Source: an uncultured Candidatus Saccharibacteria bacterium
GTDB taxonomy: Bacteria; Patescibacteriota; Saccharimonadia; Saccharimonadales; Saccharimonadaceae
Length of the DNA stretch: 43,627 nucleotides
Direction of reading: 5' to 3'
NCBI GenBank assembly: GCA_938036625.1
Contig: CALHQH010000032.1
Coordinates: 1 to 43,627, forward strand
Position numbers and translations under genes: made by a program. Shown here piece by piece: positions 16,678 through 24,310 of the stretch; within the stretch, counting starts at the first letter, position 1; each line of letters opens with the position of its first letter. The notes beneath the pieces are model-generated. The model saw only the letters and a list, made by a program, of their open reading frames with translations. It had not been told where the DNA came from and did no database searches.

Positions 16678-17394
16678 CTACCCACGCACGCGGCGTTTGC
16701 GACGCATACGGGTGCGAGGTTGCCGTGCTGGGGTGTTTGCTGCTGAGGTGGACTCGGTAGATTTGCTGTAGTCTTTGGCTTTGGCATAGTGGCCAGTGAG
16801 ATAGTCCTTCGCAGCGGCAATACCAAGGACAGTACCTGCAGCAAACGACCCTAGTGCTGCTACACCAGCACAACGCTCAAGCTTACTCCCTTCAGGAGCG
16901 AGTGACTTGAGAAAGTAGGCAGCAATTGCTATATTATCCGCTGCCATACTGAGCTTGCCGGATTTTGGCGTACGGAAGGCTTCATCATTTGTGAGACCAT
17001 GATAGACGGTCGCGCCAGCATTGACGGCATTCTTAGCGGCAATTGTTGCTAAAACTGATTTGGGTACAACATAGAGCTTGCCTGCTATTATACCAATCAC
17101 TGCCATACCGAATTTGTCGCAAAAAGCATCAAACCCTGCACCAAGGTCATTCTCTTGGCGAAGACGTCGTGCCGCTAGGCCATCTGCTAAGTCACATGTA
17201 CGACCACCAAGTATCATGAGTGCGCCAATGATCTGGCCAGCTTTGTCGTTCTCCTTTGTGGCGGTGTCAAATTTCTTAGCACCGGCAGCTACTAACCCAA
17301 GCCCAGTAGCCGAGATGGCATTTGGCACAGTAGGAATATCTCTCATGTGATATTCGCGCTTGCGTTGTCTTGGGATTTGCTCTGCTGTCGCCAT
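16678..17394 (-). CDS. CDP-alcohol phosphatidyltransferase-like
   Basis: 238 residues. Contains the complete CDP-alcohol phosphatidyltransferase motif: Asp68-x2-Asp71-Gly72-x2-Ala75-Arg76-x8-Gly85-x3-Asp89-x3-Asp93. Such integral membrane enzymes transfer a phospho-alcohol head group from CDP-diacylglycerol or a similar donor (PgsA and PssA belong here); the acceptor cannot be told. Hydrophobic stretches lie around 27-40, 53-65, 95-110 and 190-205. The tail is very basic (RTRMRRKRRVRG). ATG at 17394, with an alternative ATG at 17346. A 15-bp palindrome (17400-17414) sits directly upstream of the start, suggesting repressor control. Confidence 0.7.
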   Translation of the reverse strand: MATAEQIPRQRKREYHMRDIPTVPNAISATGLGLVAAGAKKFDTATKENDKAGQIIGALMILGGRTCDLADGLAARRLRQENDLGAGFDAFCDKFGMAVIGIIAGKLYVVPKSVLATIAAKNAVNAGATVYHGLTNDEAFRTPKSGKLSMAADNIAIAAYFLKSLAPEGSKLERCAGVAALGSFAAGTVLGIAAAKDYLTGHYAKAKDYSKSTESTSAANTPARQPRTRMRRKRRVRG

Positions 17395-17399
17395 AGTAT

Positions 17400-17414
17400 A
17401 TGGTACTGTACCAT
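17400..17414. promoter_or_regulatory. 7-1-7 palindrome before phosphatidyltransferase
   Basis: ATGGTAC-T-GTACCAT, a perfect 7-1-7 inverted repeat 6 nt upstream of the ATG at 17394, downstream of a TATTAT -10-like box on the - strand. The geometry resembles Fur-family boxes, though the bases differ. Confidence 0.5.
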
Positions 17415-17418
17415 AATA

Positions 17419-18297
17419 CTAAGCCAATGTCCACTGGTTGGCGCCAAGTGAGCGGATAACGCCGTTAATCTCCAGCATCGTTAGCGCAATGGTAAATTCG
17501 CTGATGGGCGTGCCTAGGCGGCGCTGCATTTCTTCGCCGTCGCGCAGGCCTTGGCGCAGCAGCTTGATGATGGCAGCCTCGAGCGGTGTGCTACCCAGTG
17601 GCAGGGTGGCATTCTCGCTCTGCTGACGCTGGGGTGGTGTGATGGTCATGACAGCGAGGATGTCAGCTGGGCTGGTGGCGGGCAACGCACCTTGCTTGAG
17701 AAGGTTGTTGCAACCCTGCGAGAGTGGGCTGGTGATGTTGCCTGGCACCGCAAAGACGTCCTTGCCTTGCTCGAGTGCATGGGCAGCAGTGTTGAGCGTG
17801 CCGCTGCGCTCGGCTGCCTCGGTGATGACGACGACATCGGCCAGGCCAGCGACGAGGCGGTTGCGCTCGAGGAAGCTCCAGCTGCCAAAGCGGTAGCCAT
17901 CCCCCGCCAAGTGCTCCGACACCACTGCCCCACCCTTGGCCACGATATCACCCGCAAGCGCAGTATGATTGGCTGGATAAATCCGCGGCAGGCCATTGCC
18001 CAGCACAGCGATCGTCGTGCCGCCCACCGCCACGCAGGCCTGATGCGCAATGCTGTCAATCCCAAGGGCGAGCCCGCTGATGACAATTACCCCTTGGCGG
18101 GTTAGCTCGCGGGCGAATTGCTCCGTCACTTCTCGGCCGTAGCGCGTGGGCCGGCGCGACCCAACGATCGCCACGCTCGGGCGGCGCTCCTCGGGCAGTG
18201 TGCCGAGGTAGTGAATCTGCTGCGGTGGCTTGGCAATGTGGCAGAGTGGATTGAGGTATTGGTGGGCTTGTGGTGTGGTGTGATTGATCTGTTGCAT
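17419..18297 (-). CDS. dprA: DNA processing protein DprA
   Basis: Rossmann-fold protein that loads RecA on incoming single-stranded DNA during natural transformation. 292 residues from the ATG at 18297; a TTG at 18330 would add 11. Motifs: AIVGSRRPTRYG, VISGLALGIDS, the loop AVLGNGLPRIYPANH, FLERNRLVAGLADVVVI and ERSGTLNTAAHALEQG. The C-terminal winged helix (DML1) is present (LLRQGLRDGEEMQRRLG...), the N-terminal SAM domain seems absent. Presence implies competence for DNA uptake, as reported for other Saccharibacteria. A palindromic pair of TTGACA boxes lies upstream. Confidence 0.93.
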   Translation of the reverse strand: MQQINHTTPQAHQYLNPLCHIAKPPQQIHYLGTLPEERRPSVAIVGSRRPTRYGREVTEQFARELTRQGVIVISGLALGIDSIAHQACVAVGGTTIAVLGNGLPRIYPANHTALAGDIVAKGGAVVSEHLAGDGYRFGSWSFLERNRLVAGLADVVVITEAAERSGTLNTAAHALEQGKDVFAVPGNITSPLSQGCNNLLKQGALPATSPADILAVMTITPPQRQQSENATLPLGSTPLEAAIIKLLRQGLRDGEEMQRRLGTPISEFTIALTMLEINGVIRSLGANQWTLA

Positions 18298-18315
18298 GAT
18301 TTGTGCTGAAAAGTG

Positions 18316-18344
18316 TTGACATTTTGTCAAGCGGGTGCTAGTAT
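18316..18344 (+). promoter_or_regulatory. Promoter of structured RNA
   Basis: Consensus TTGACA (18316-18321), 17-nt spacer, TAGTAT (18339-18344). TTGACA here is half of the palindrome TTGACATTTTGTCAA (18316-18330), which also offers TTGACA on the opposite strand toward dprA. Confidence 0.7.
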
Positions 18345-18350
18345 CATAAG

Positions 18351-18629
18351 TGATTGATTGAGCGCAAGCTCGTTCAAGTACCTTATACCCCCTATTTTAA
18401 CATAGTTACCCCAGTGTTTTCACGAAGGTAACGTGTTAGGTTGCACACAATCTGTGCTGTAGTTATCTACCCTCCACTGCAGCACCGTTAGACAGGGTTG
18501 TGTGCTTACTAACCCCTTTGTCCAGCGGATCTCGTATGTGTGAGTAGATCACGTATACCCTGATTGGGTGGGACGAAGGGCAAACCAAGCGCTCATAGTG
18601 ATGCCCACCCTTACTATGAGCGCTTTTTT
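18351..18629 (+). ncRNA. Unrecognised ~280-nt structured RNA
   Basis: Bounded by a promoter (18316-18344) and a strong terminator (18587-18629), with no ORF. Helices seen, 5' to 3': GAGC-GCAA-GCTC tetraloop hairpin (18360-18371); GTTACC/GGTAAC (18405-18410/18427-18432); GTTAG/CTAAC (18435-18439/18509-18513) with GCACACAA/TTGTGTGC (18443-18450/18498-18505) and inner GTGCTG/CAGCAC (18454-18459/18480-18485); and a 10-bp CCCTTTGTCC/GGACGAAGGG with one G-U (18514-18523/18571-18580). The 5' TGAGCGC (18359-18365) is complementary to the first terminator arm, so it could close the molecule or act as an antiterminator. It lacks the conserved cores of RNase P, tmRNA and SRP RNA that I know. 6S-like function cannot be excluded. 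Confidence 0.7.
18587..18629 (+). terminator. Strong intrinsic terminator
   Basis: AAGCGCTCATAGT (18587-18599) and ACTATGAGCGC (18613-18623) form a long perfect stem, followed by six T (18624-18629). Confidence 0.9.
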
Positions 18630-19316
18630 GTTGGGGTGAGTTGGTGGTGGTCTAGTCGCGCATTAGTTATTCTAAGCTGATTTACCTTGGTGCGCGAAGG
18701 TGCTGTGAATTGCTCTGGTTTGTGACTTGCGCTACCAAGGCAAAGATAGCTGGTATTTGTGGTAGTAGCCACGATCCTGGCGGATTTGCCCTGCTTGTAG
18801 AACTTACTACAGGGACTGAGAGGCTTGCATGTAAGGTTTGATAAAAAGGCCTTCTCCGCGCTGCTACGCTCTCTGGCGCAGTATACAATACCTTGTGTGT
18901 TGATAATTTTTCACCCTCAACTACATACTTCTCAATGAGAAAAACGAGCATCGAGAAGTATAGTTGCTATAGCAACATTGTGGCTTGCGATGGGCGCACG
19001 TATGTGCGCGTCACAGACAAGTAGAGGTGCAAGCTGAAACGCTATGTGATTGACACACGCTTACACCAGGCATACCTATATAGCCCAGCACGCACAAAAT
19101 CTATGACTGAACAATACTTTTCACCATGTTTTCCTCTGTTATTGCGCAGTGAACTTGTTTTTTGTTCAAGTAGGCGATGAGCGAGAGGGGTGTTTGCTAT
19201 TACTATGATAATACGTACCAGAGTTTGACTATTATATTGATTGCTTTTACTTGTTCAGCGTGATACTGGGCGATGTAAATATATTAAACTACTTATATTA
19301 AACTACTTTGCTAAAT
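18630..19316. other. Intergenic region without a clear gene
   Basis: About 690 nt. It contains several inverted repeats: CCTTGGT/ACCAAGG near 18687-18742, TGTAG/CTACA near 18795-18811, TACTTCTC/GAGAAGTA (around 18924-18960), the palindrome GTTGCTATAGCAAC (18963-18976), GCGCAC-GTAT-GTGCGC (around 18994-19009). A 14-bp tandem duplication (unit TATTAAACTACTTA) lies at 19282-19308. No convincing ORF. Confidence 0.5.
19282..19308. repeat. 14-bp tandem duplication
   Basis: TATTAAACTACTTA followed directly by TATTAAACTACTT, ending 9 bp before the -35 of the protease promoter. It could be an activator site or a recent slippage product. Confidence 0.7.
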
Positions 19317-19345
19317 TTGTATTTAGTCCCGCAAAGCGCTATAAT
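19317..19345 (+). promoter_or_regulatory. Promoter of serine protease gene
   Basis: TTGTAT (19317-19322), 17-nt spacer, TATAAT (19340-19345); ATG 9 nt further, so a leaderless mRNA is expected. Confidence 0.7.
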
Positions 19346-19354
19346 GGCCAAACC

Positions 19355-20551
19355 ATGACAGAAATGGCAGTTCGAGAACATAATCCTCAGCCAGAGACGC
19401 GGATGGAGCGACGACGGCTCCAGAAAAAGCTCCAGCGAGAGAAGAATGCTGCGGATTTTGGCAAAAAGGCGATTAGTGCAGCGGTAGGCGCTATAATTGG
19501 TTGTATGCCAATGGCTGGTGTGGTCTATGCCAAGCATGCTCAACGCGAGGCGCAGCGGCCATATGAGCCACTGCCACCATGCATGGCAGTTGGCCGATCT
19601 TCGTCGCTTGACCTCACGCAGCCCGAGGTGGTCGCTCAGCGTCCGCCAGTGAGCATTGCTGAGGCGTTGGGCGATCATGAAGTGCTCGAGCAGCAAAAGC
19701 ACGAGGCTTTGCAGGCAGTGCAGCACTCCATCGTCAAGATAAACGCTCACGTTCATAATATGGCGGAGGCAGGCAGAGTGGATATCACTGGCAGTGGCTA
19801 CATCATAGCAATGCCAAATGGCAAACCTATGGTGATGACGGCTGCCCATGTGGTGTCTAACAAGTATCCTATCCGCCAAACAGACATTACCTTCCGCACG
19901 ACGGATGGCCAGACTCATAAGATACAAAAAGGCTGCCATAATGGCGAAGCACCGCCCGAAGGCCAGTGGAGCTCTGGCATGCCTGATGTAGCAGCATTGA
20001 GGCCGCGTGATGAGCTGCCAGGTAGCTCATCACTCCAGCTTGCAACAGATGAGGAGATAGCGGCAGCGACACAGGCTGGCCAGCCATTCTTTGCGGTGGG
20101 CTTCCCTGCTAATGCGCCGGTGGAGTGGGGGCAACCGATCGCCACACCGCAGGTCGATGTGCTTCTCCCTGCTGGGCAGCGCGGGGCTGATGGCAAGATG
20201 GCTATGATCTCGGGCCTTGAGCGGTCGGCTAAGGATGCAAATGATGTTAACGAGCTAGATGATGCAGTTTTGCCTGGTATGTCGGGCGGTGTGGTTGTTG
20301 TACGTACTCCATCTGGCGAGATGAAGGTTGTTGGGATGGTACAAGCAGTAGCCCAGCCAGCCACGGCTGCCGAGCTCAGCGCGTATGGCATTATAGATGA
20401 CCCAGAGACAGTGCGTGCGTATGAGCCGCGCATTGCCTATCTTGGGAGCCTCACAGAGACACAAGAGGCGTCTACGAGCCTACAAGCAGAAGACGAATGG
20501 TCGGCGGCGAGAGTAATAATATACCTTGGGGCGGTTTTTCGCAAAGATTAA
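19355..20551 (+). CDS. Membrane-anchored trypsin-like protease
   Basis: 398 residues. Basic cytoplasmic N-terminus (1-36), one membrane helix (about 37-57), then a chymotrypsin-fold domain outside the cell. Catalytic triad by motif: His165 in VMTAAHVVS, Asp211 in MPDVAAL, Ser310 in PGMSGGVVVV (usual form GNSGG). No PDZ domain, so it is smaller than DegP/HtrA. Its role may be processing of surface or host proteins. The start at 19355 is set by the promoter TATAAT 9 nt upstream; an earlier in-frame start at 19241 lies before the promoter. Monocistronic. Confidence 0.8.
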   Translation: MTEMAVREHNPQPETRMERRRLQKKLQREKNAADFGKKAISAAVGAIIGCMPMAGVVYAKHAQREAQRPYEPLPPCMAVGRSSSLDLTQPEVVAQRPPVSIAEALGDHEVLEQQKHEALQAVQHSIVKINAHVHNMAEAGRVDITGSGYIIAMPNGKPMVMTAAHVVSNKYPIRQTDITFRTTDGQTHKIQKGCHNGEAPPEGQWSSGMPDVAALRPRDELPGSSSLQLATDEEIAAATQAGQPFFAVGFPANAPVEWGQPIATPQVDVLLPAGQRGADGKMAMISGLERSAKDANDVNELDDAVLPGMSGGVVVVRTPSGEMKVVGMVQAVAQPATAAELSAYGIIDDPETVRAYEPRIAYLGSLTETQEASTSLQAEDEWSAARVIIYLGAVFRKD

Positions 20552-20612
20552 GCCCAGGCCGAGGGTCCCGAAGGATGAAGCCCTGCCCCATTCTGTGCTA
20601 TACTAAATCACT

Positions 20613-21668
20613 ATGAAACATCTCTGGCATTCTCATCACCCTTTTCGTATTTTTTGGTTTTCGGCACTGCTGACGGTGCTGCTGGGCGGGGCGGTCTTTG
20701 GCCATTTGGGGACGAGCGGTTTGTGGGTGTTTGCCATCCTGGTGTTGCTGGAGGTGACCTTCAGCTTCGATAACGCTATCATCAATAGCCGCGTCTTGGC
20801 AACCCTAAGCCCCTTCTGGCAAAAGATTTTCCTGACGGTGGGGATTTTTATTGCAGTGTTTGTGGTGCGTTTTGTGCTGCCAATTGTGATTGTGATGATT
20901 GCCGCCCACCTGGGGTTTGGCGATGTGGTGCAGCTCGCTCTACACGACCCAGCCCGCTACGGCCAGGTGCTGCACCACGCTGCGCCGATGATCGATGCCT
21001 TTGGCGGTGCCTTCCTGTTGATGATTGGTATTCACTACTTTATGGATCGGCGCAAAACCACCCACTGGCTTAAGGGTGAATCCTGGCTGGCCCGGGCGGG
21101 GCGGTTCGAAAATCTCAAAATCTGCCTAATGCTGAGCGTGGCAGTGGCGCTGTACTTTACGGTGGCGCCGGAGTACCAAACCATCGTGCTGATATCGAGT
21201 ATTCTAGGGATTCTGCTACATATTGGTATTGAGCTGTTTGGCTCGTTCTTCCATGATGATGAGCACGGTGTGGCGCACCAGGTTGGTGCCCAAGTGGGCT
21301 GGGCGGCCTTTGCCAGCTTCCTCTACCTTGAGGTGCTCGATGCCAGCTTTAGCTTTGATGGTGTGATTGGGGCCTTTGCTATTACCACCAGCCTGCTGCT
21401 GATTATCGCAGGCCTGGGCGTGGGGGCAATTTGGGTGCGAGCGCTGACGGTGTATTTGATGCGGGCCGGTACCCTCACCCAGTACCGCTACCTTGAGCAC
21501 GGTGCCCACTGGGCGATTATGGCCCTGGGTGCGATGATGTACATTAAGCTCTACCAGGTGGAGCCACCAGAGTGGGTTACCGGGAGTATTGGCCTGGTGT
21601 TTATTGTGACGGCGATTTGCTCGAGCATGTACGAAAAGCGCCGGCTGGCCCGGCGGCAGCAGGCATAG
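20613..21668 (+). CDS. TerC-like DUF475 membrane protein
   Basis: 351 residues with about eight or nine membrane helices. Two TerC-type acidic motifs: LEVTFSFDNAIINS (about 46-59) and LEVLDASFSFDGVIGAFAIT (about 240-259), as in the DUF475/COG2899 branch. TerC-family proteins export manganese and help load metal into secreted enzymes in Bacillus; metal transport is therefore inferred. A cytoplasmic loop holds HDDEHG. TATACT (20599-20604) lies 8 nt before the ATG, so the mRNA is likely leaderless. Convergent with the Fur-family gene, 19 nt apart, which strengthens the metal link. Confidence 0.8.
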   Translation: MKHLWHSHHPFRIFWFSALLTVLLGGAVFGHLGTSGLWVFAILVLLEVTFSFDNAIINSRVLATLSPFWQKIFLTVGIFIAVFVVRFVLPIVIVMIAAHLGFGDVVQLALHDPARYGQVLHHAAPMIDAFGGAFLLMIGIHYFMDRRKTTHWLKGESWLARAGRFENLKICLMLSVAVALYFTVAPEYQTIVLISSILGILLHIGIELFGSFFHDDEHGVAHQVGAQVGWAAFASFLYLEVLDASFSFDGVIGAFAITTSLLLIIAGLGVGAIWVRALTVYLMRAGTLTQYRYLEHGAHWAIMALGAMMYIKLYQVEPPEWVTGSIGLVFIVTAICSSMYEKRRLARRQQA

Positions 21669-21687
21669 CAGCGCTGGCTGGTGCCGC

Positions 21688-22194
21688 CTACGTGCCGTGT
21701 GAGCACCCGCGTGTATGCGTATGGGTGCTGGCACTATGCTGGCAGCGCGGGCACATACCACTAAGCGTGACGCTGTGCTGGCCTAGGCTATAGCCGTGGT
21801 TCCTGGCGGCGGCTTGCAGGGCGGCCTCGAGCTCTGGTGTGGCCACATCCTGGTGCGCACCGCAGACGGTACAGGTAATATGGTGGTGGTGTGGCCGGAA
21901 GGGCTCTGCCAGGCTGATATACGGTGTCCAGCCGCGCATGTGCACGGTGGTAATGCCAATGCGCTCGAACACCTGCAGCGCCCGGTAGACGCTGGCGCGA
22001 TTGCAGCGTGGCGTAGCGGCTACAGGCTGGGAGCTACCTGCGGCCGGTGCGGCGGTGGCCCGCTCGGCGATATGGGCCCGCTTAAGCGGCTCATCGGCCT
22101 GCTGCAGCACACGCAGGACGGCCAGGCGCGGCGCGGTAATGCTATAGCCGTGGTGACGCAGGTGCTGGGTGATGGGGGTGGTGGTGACTGCCAT
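21688..22194 (-). CDS. Fur-family metalloregulator
   Basis: 168 residues from ATG 22194. N-terminal winged helix (ITQHLRHHGYSITAPRLAVL; RASVYRALQVFERIGI), then the metal domain with a His run RPHHHHITCTVCG, where CTVC is the first CxxC, and a C-terminal CPRC with the His/Cys-rich tail STHTHTRGC. Two CxxC pairs form the structural zinc site. The regulated metal (Fe, Zn, Mn) cannot be told. An insert rich in Ala/Pro/Ser (about 45-60) is unusual. An earlier in-frame start (22293) would cross its own promoter. Divergent from the ATPase operon, sharing a palindrome that overlaps both -35 regions. Confidence 0.88.
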   Translation of the reverse strand: MAVTTTPITQHLRHHGYSITAPRLAVLRVLQQADEPLKRAHIAERATAAPAAGSSQPVAATPRCNRASVYRALQVFERIGITTVHMRGWTPYISLAEPFRPHHHHITCTVCGAHQDVATPELEAALQAAARNHGYSLGQHSVTLSGMCPRCQHSASTHTHTRGCSHGT

Positions 22195-22204
22195 ACTGGC
22201 TTTT

Positions 22205-22285
22205 ATAGTAGCGCATGGGCCGTTTTGTTGCAATAATACGCAGTTTTGCAACATTTTTGCGAAAGTAGGCCGCGGGGAGTACAAT
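22205..22285. promoter_or_regulatory. Divergent promoters with shared palindrome
   Basis: On -: TTGCAA (22228-22233), 17 nt, TACTAT (22205-22210) for the Fur-family gene. On +: TTGCGA (22257-22262), 17 nt, TACAAT (22280-22285) for the ATPase operon. GTTGCAA (22227-22233) and TTGCAAC (22246-22252) form an inverted repeat with a 12-nt centre covering the fur -35, a likely operator for autoregulation. Both ATGs lie 8-10 nt after their -10 boxes. Confidence 0.65.
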
Positions 22286-22293
22286 TTGCCCAT

Positions 22294-23226
22294 ATGAGAA
22301 TTGCATTTTTAGGAAAGGGAGGCAGCGGCAAAACGACCCTATCGTCGCTGGCAACCCGCTTAGCGCCAGAGCTCTTTACCGAGATCTACGCTATTGACGC
22401 CGATATCAACTTGCACCTGGCGGGGGCTTTGGGCCGGACACACGCCCAGGCCAGTGCGTTTACGCCGATCTACAAATACGTCGAGGCAGCTATTCGCCAG
22501 GCGCGCCCGGAGCTGGCTGAGTTACCTAGCCTGCCCCGTACGCTCCCACCGTATACCGATAGCGACCGCCTGCCGCTTGGGTTCCAGGTGGAGCCGTGGC
22601 GTGGCCTCCCCCACCCATCGAGCACCGTGCTGCTGGAGCTTGGCTCTTACAGCCAGGAGACCATGGGCTGGTCCTGCCACCACGGGGCGCTGGGCAAGCT
22701 GCAGCTGGTGCTAGCCCACACGCAGGATAGCCCCGAGCAGTTGATCGTTGCCGACCTAACCGCCGGTGCGGATGTATTTGGCGTTGGTATGCTGGGGCTG
22801 TTTGATATGGTGTTTGTGGCGGTTGAGCCAACCATTAAGAGCACGACCATTTACCAGCAGCTGGCCGAGCTTGCAGCCCACGATGACGTCACATTAGTGC
22901 CGGTGGGTAATAAAATTATTGATGAAACTGACACGGCGTTTATTACCACGCAGCTGGGCCAGGCACCAGCCTATAGCATTGGTATGTCGAATTTTGTGCG
23001 CCGGCTGGAGCGTGGTGAGCAGCTCGCAACCAGTGATATTGAGCCCACTACAGCTATGGCGGTGCGCCAGCTGCTTGCCGCGGTTGCTGCCCATACCCGC
23101 GATGACGTAGCCATGCGGGCCGCAGCCGTCAAAGCCCACATTCGCGCCGCCCAAAACTGGCCAAAGGCGAAGTTCCCGATTGACCTGCTGAGCCTGCTAC
23201 CACCCCAGGAGCGCCCTGGTGTGTAG
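22294..23226 (+). CDS. CooC/MinD-like P-loop ATPase
   Basis: 310 residues. Deviant Walker A of the MinD/CooC/ParA class, FLGKGGSGKTT (6-16), with signature lysine, followed by AIDADIN as the Walker A' aspartate strand and IVADLTAGADVFGVG as Walker B region. CooC-type ATPases insert nickel in metalloenzymes; ParA-type ones move cargo. No ParB partner is near, while a Fur-family gene and a CobW gene are, so metal handling is the better guess. Start at 22294 by promoter spacing. First gene of a three-gene operon with overlapping junctions. The region looks richer in GC than the dcw cluster. Confidence 0.75.
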   Translation: MRIAFLGKGGSGKTTLSSLATRLAPELFTEIYAIDADINLHLAGALGRTHAQASAFTPIYKYVEAAIRQARPELAELPSLPRTLPPYTDSDRLPLGFQVEPWRGLPHPSSTVLLELGSYSQETMGWSCHHGALGKLQLVLAHTQDSPEQLIVADLTAGADVFGVGMLGLFDMVFVAVEPTIKSTTIYQQLAELAAHDDVTLVPVGNKIIDETDTAFITTQLGQAPAYSIGMSNFVRRLERGEQLATSDIEPTTAMAVRQLLAAVAAHTRDDVAMRAAAVKAHIRAAQNWPKAKFPIDLLSLLPPQERPGV

Positions 23227-24310
23227 CCAGGGTTCTGGCGCTGCGTCGCCACAATCATCCCCCACCCGCAACCTGGCCCCCGGCCAGGTGTTGTGGCTCA
23301 GCCGGCAGGATGTATTGGATGCTGGTGGCGGCGATATGGCGCTGGCTACCCAGGCGGTGCAGGAAGCCTTTACGGCCTGGCGGGCCGGCCAGGCGCTGCA
23401 GCCGGCTAAAACATCGCTCCGGCTAGCACACAAGCAGCAGGAGGCCCAGGCTGGTGTGGTGAATGTGCTGCCCGCCGCTGTGCGTACACCAGTGGGGACG
23501 GTGTTTGGCGTCAAGGCCCTGGGCGCAATGCCCCGTAATCTTGCCCAAGGTGTACCGCGGGCAACCGGCACCATCACCCTATTTGATGATGCCCACAAAA
23601 TGCCGATTGCCATTATGGATGCCCAGGTCATAAGCGCCATGCGCACCGGGGCGGTGAGCGCGCTGGCGGCGCCCAAGCTGGCCCGCGCGGATGCCCGTAG
23701 CCTGGGCTGCGTGGGGGCGGGCGTCAATATGATGACGCAAATTCGTGGTGTGCTGCATGCCCTGCCGGGCCTTGATATTATCCGCATCTATAGCCGGGGC
23801 GCCAGCAAGCACCAGTTGGCTGAGCGGCTGCGCCAGCGTTACCCGGCCCTAACCGTCAGCGCTGTCGATAGTGCCGAAGCTGCCGTCGCCGATGCCGATA
23901 TCGTTATAACCTGCGCGGCTAATGTCAACCAGCCAGTGGTGCCCCTACAGGCGGTGAACCGGCCGGGGGTGACGATATGTAACATTGGCTGCCTTGAAAA
24001 TGAGCCCCAGCTGCTGGCCCATATGGATGTGATTGTATCTGATAATTGGCAGCAGAGTAAGCACCGCGGCGTGCAGACCCACGCGGTGGCCTTTAGCCAG
24101 GGCATTATTGCCGATAGTGACGTTACTAACCTGGGTGATATTCTGGCTGGCCAGGCGCCGGGCCGCACTAGCCCAGCGCAGAAGGTCTTCTTTGGCCCGA
24201 CTGGCCTGGGGATTGAAGACATAAGCCTCGCCGCGCATATCTATGCCCAAGCCCTGGCACGGGGTTGCGGCACCGTGCTTGATCTATGGAGCAACCAGCC
24301 GTGGATATAG
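23219..24310 (+). CDS. Ornithine cyclodeaminase-like dehydrogenase
   Basis: 363 residues of the OCD/mu-crystallin family (ornithine cyclodeaminase, AlaDH, SbnB). GTG start at 23219 with AGGAG 7 nt upstream, overlapping the ATPase stop by 8 nt. Visible: substrate region AKTSLRL...VNVLPA, FGVKALG, the catalytic stretch IMDAQVISAMRTGAVSALAA, the dinucleotide loop LGCVGAGVNM (GxGxxx, usually GxGxQA), and NIGCLENEPQL. Members reduce imines or deaminate amino acids with NAD(P)H. In siderophore pathways (SbnB) they make 2,3-diaminopropionate precursors. The pairing with an ATP-grasp ligase suggests a small amino-acid-derived product. Confidence 0.75.
   Translation: MCSQGSGAASPQSSPTRNLAPGQVLWLSRQDVLDAGGGDMALATQAVQEAFTAWRAGQALQPAKTSLRLAHKQQEAQAGVVNVLPAAVRTPVGTVFGVKALGAMPRNLAQGVPRATGTITLFDDAHKMPIAIMDAQVISAMRTGAVSALAAPKLARADARSLGCVGAGVNMMTQIRGVLHALPGLDIIRIYSRGASKHQLAERLRQRYPALTVSAVDSAEAAVADADIVITCAANVNQPVVPLQAVNRPGVTICNIGCLENEPQLLAHMDVIVSDNWQQSKHRGVQTHAVAFSQGIIADSDVTNLGDILAGQAPGRTSPAQKVFFGPTGLGIEDISLAAHIYAQALARGCGTVLDLWSNQPWI

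Noticed and set aside
18371..18381. GTTCAAGTAC resembling a T-loop, hinting at tmRNA or tRNA
   Set aside because: No matching acceptor stem, no CCA end and no tag ORF.
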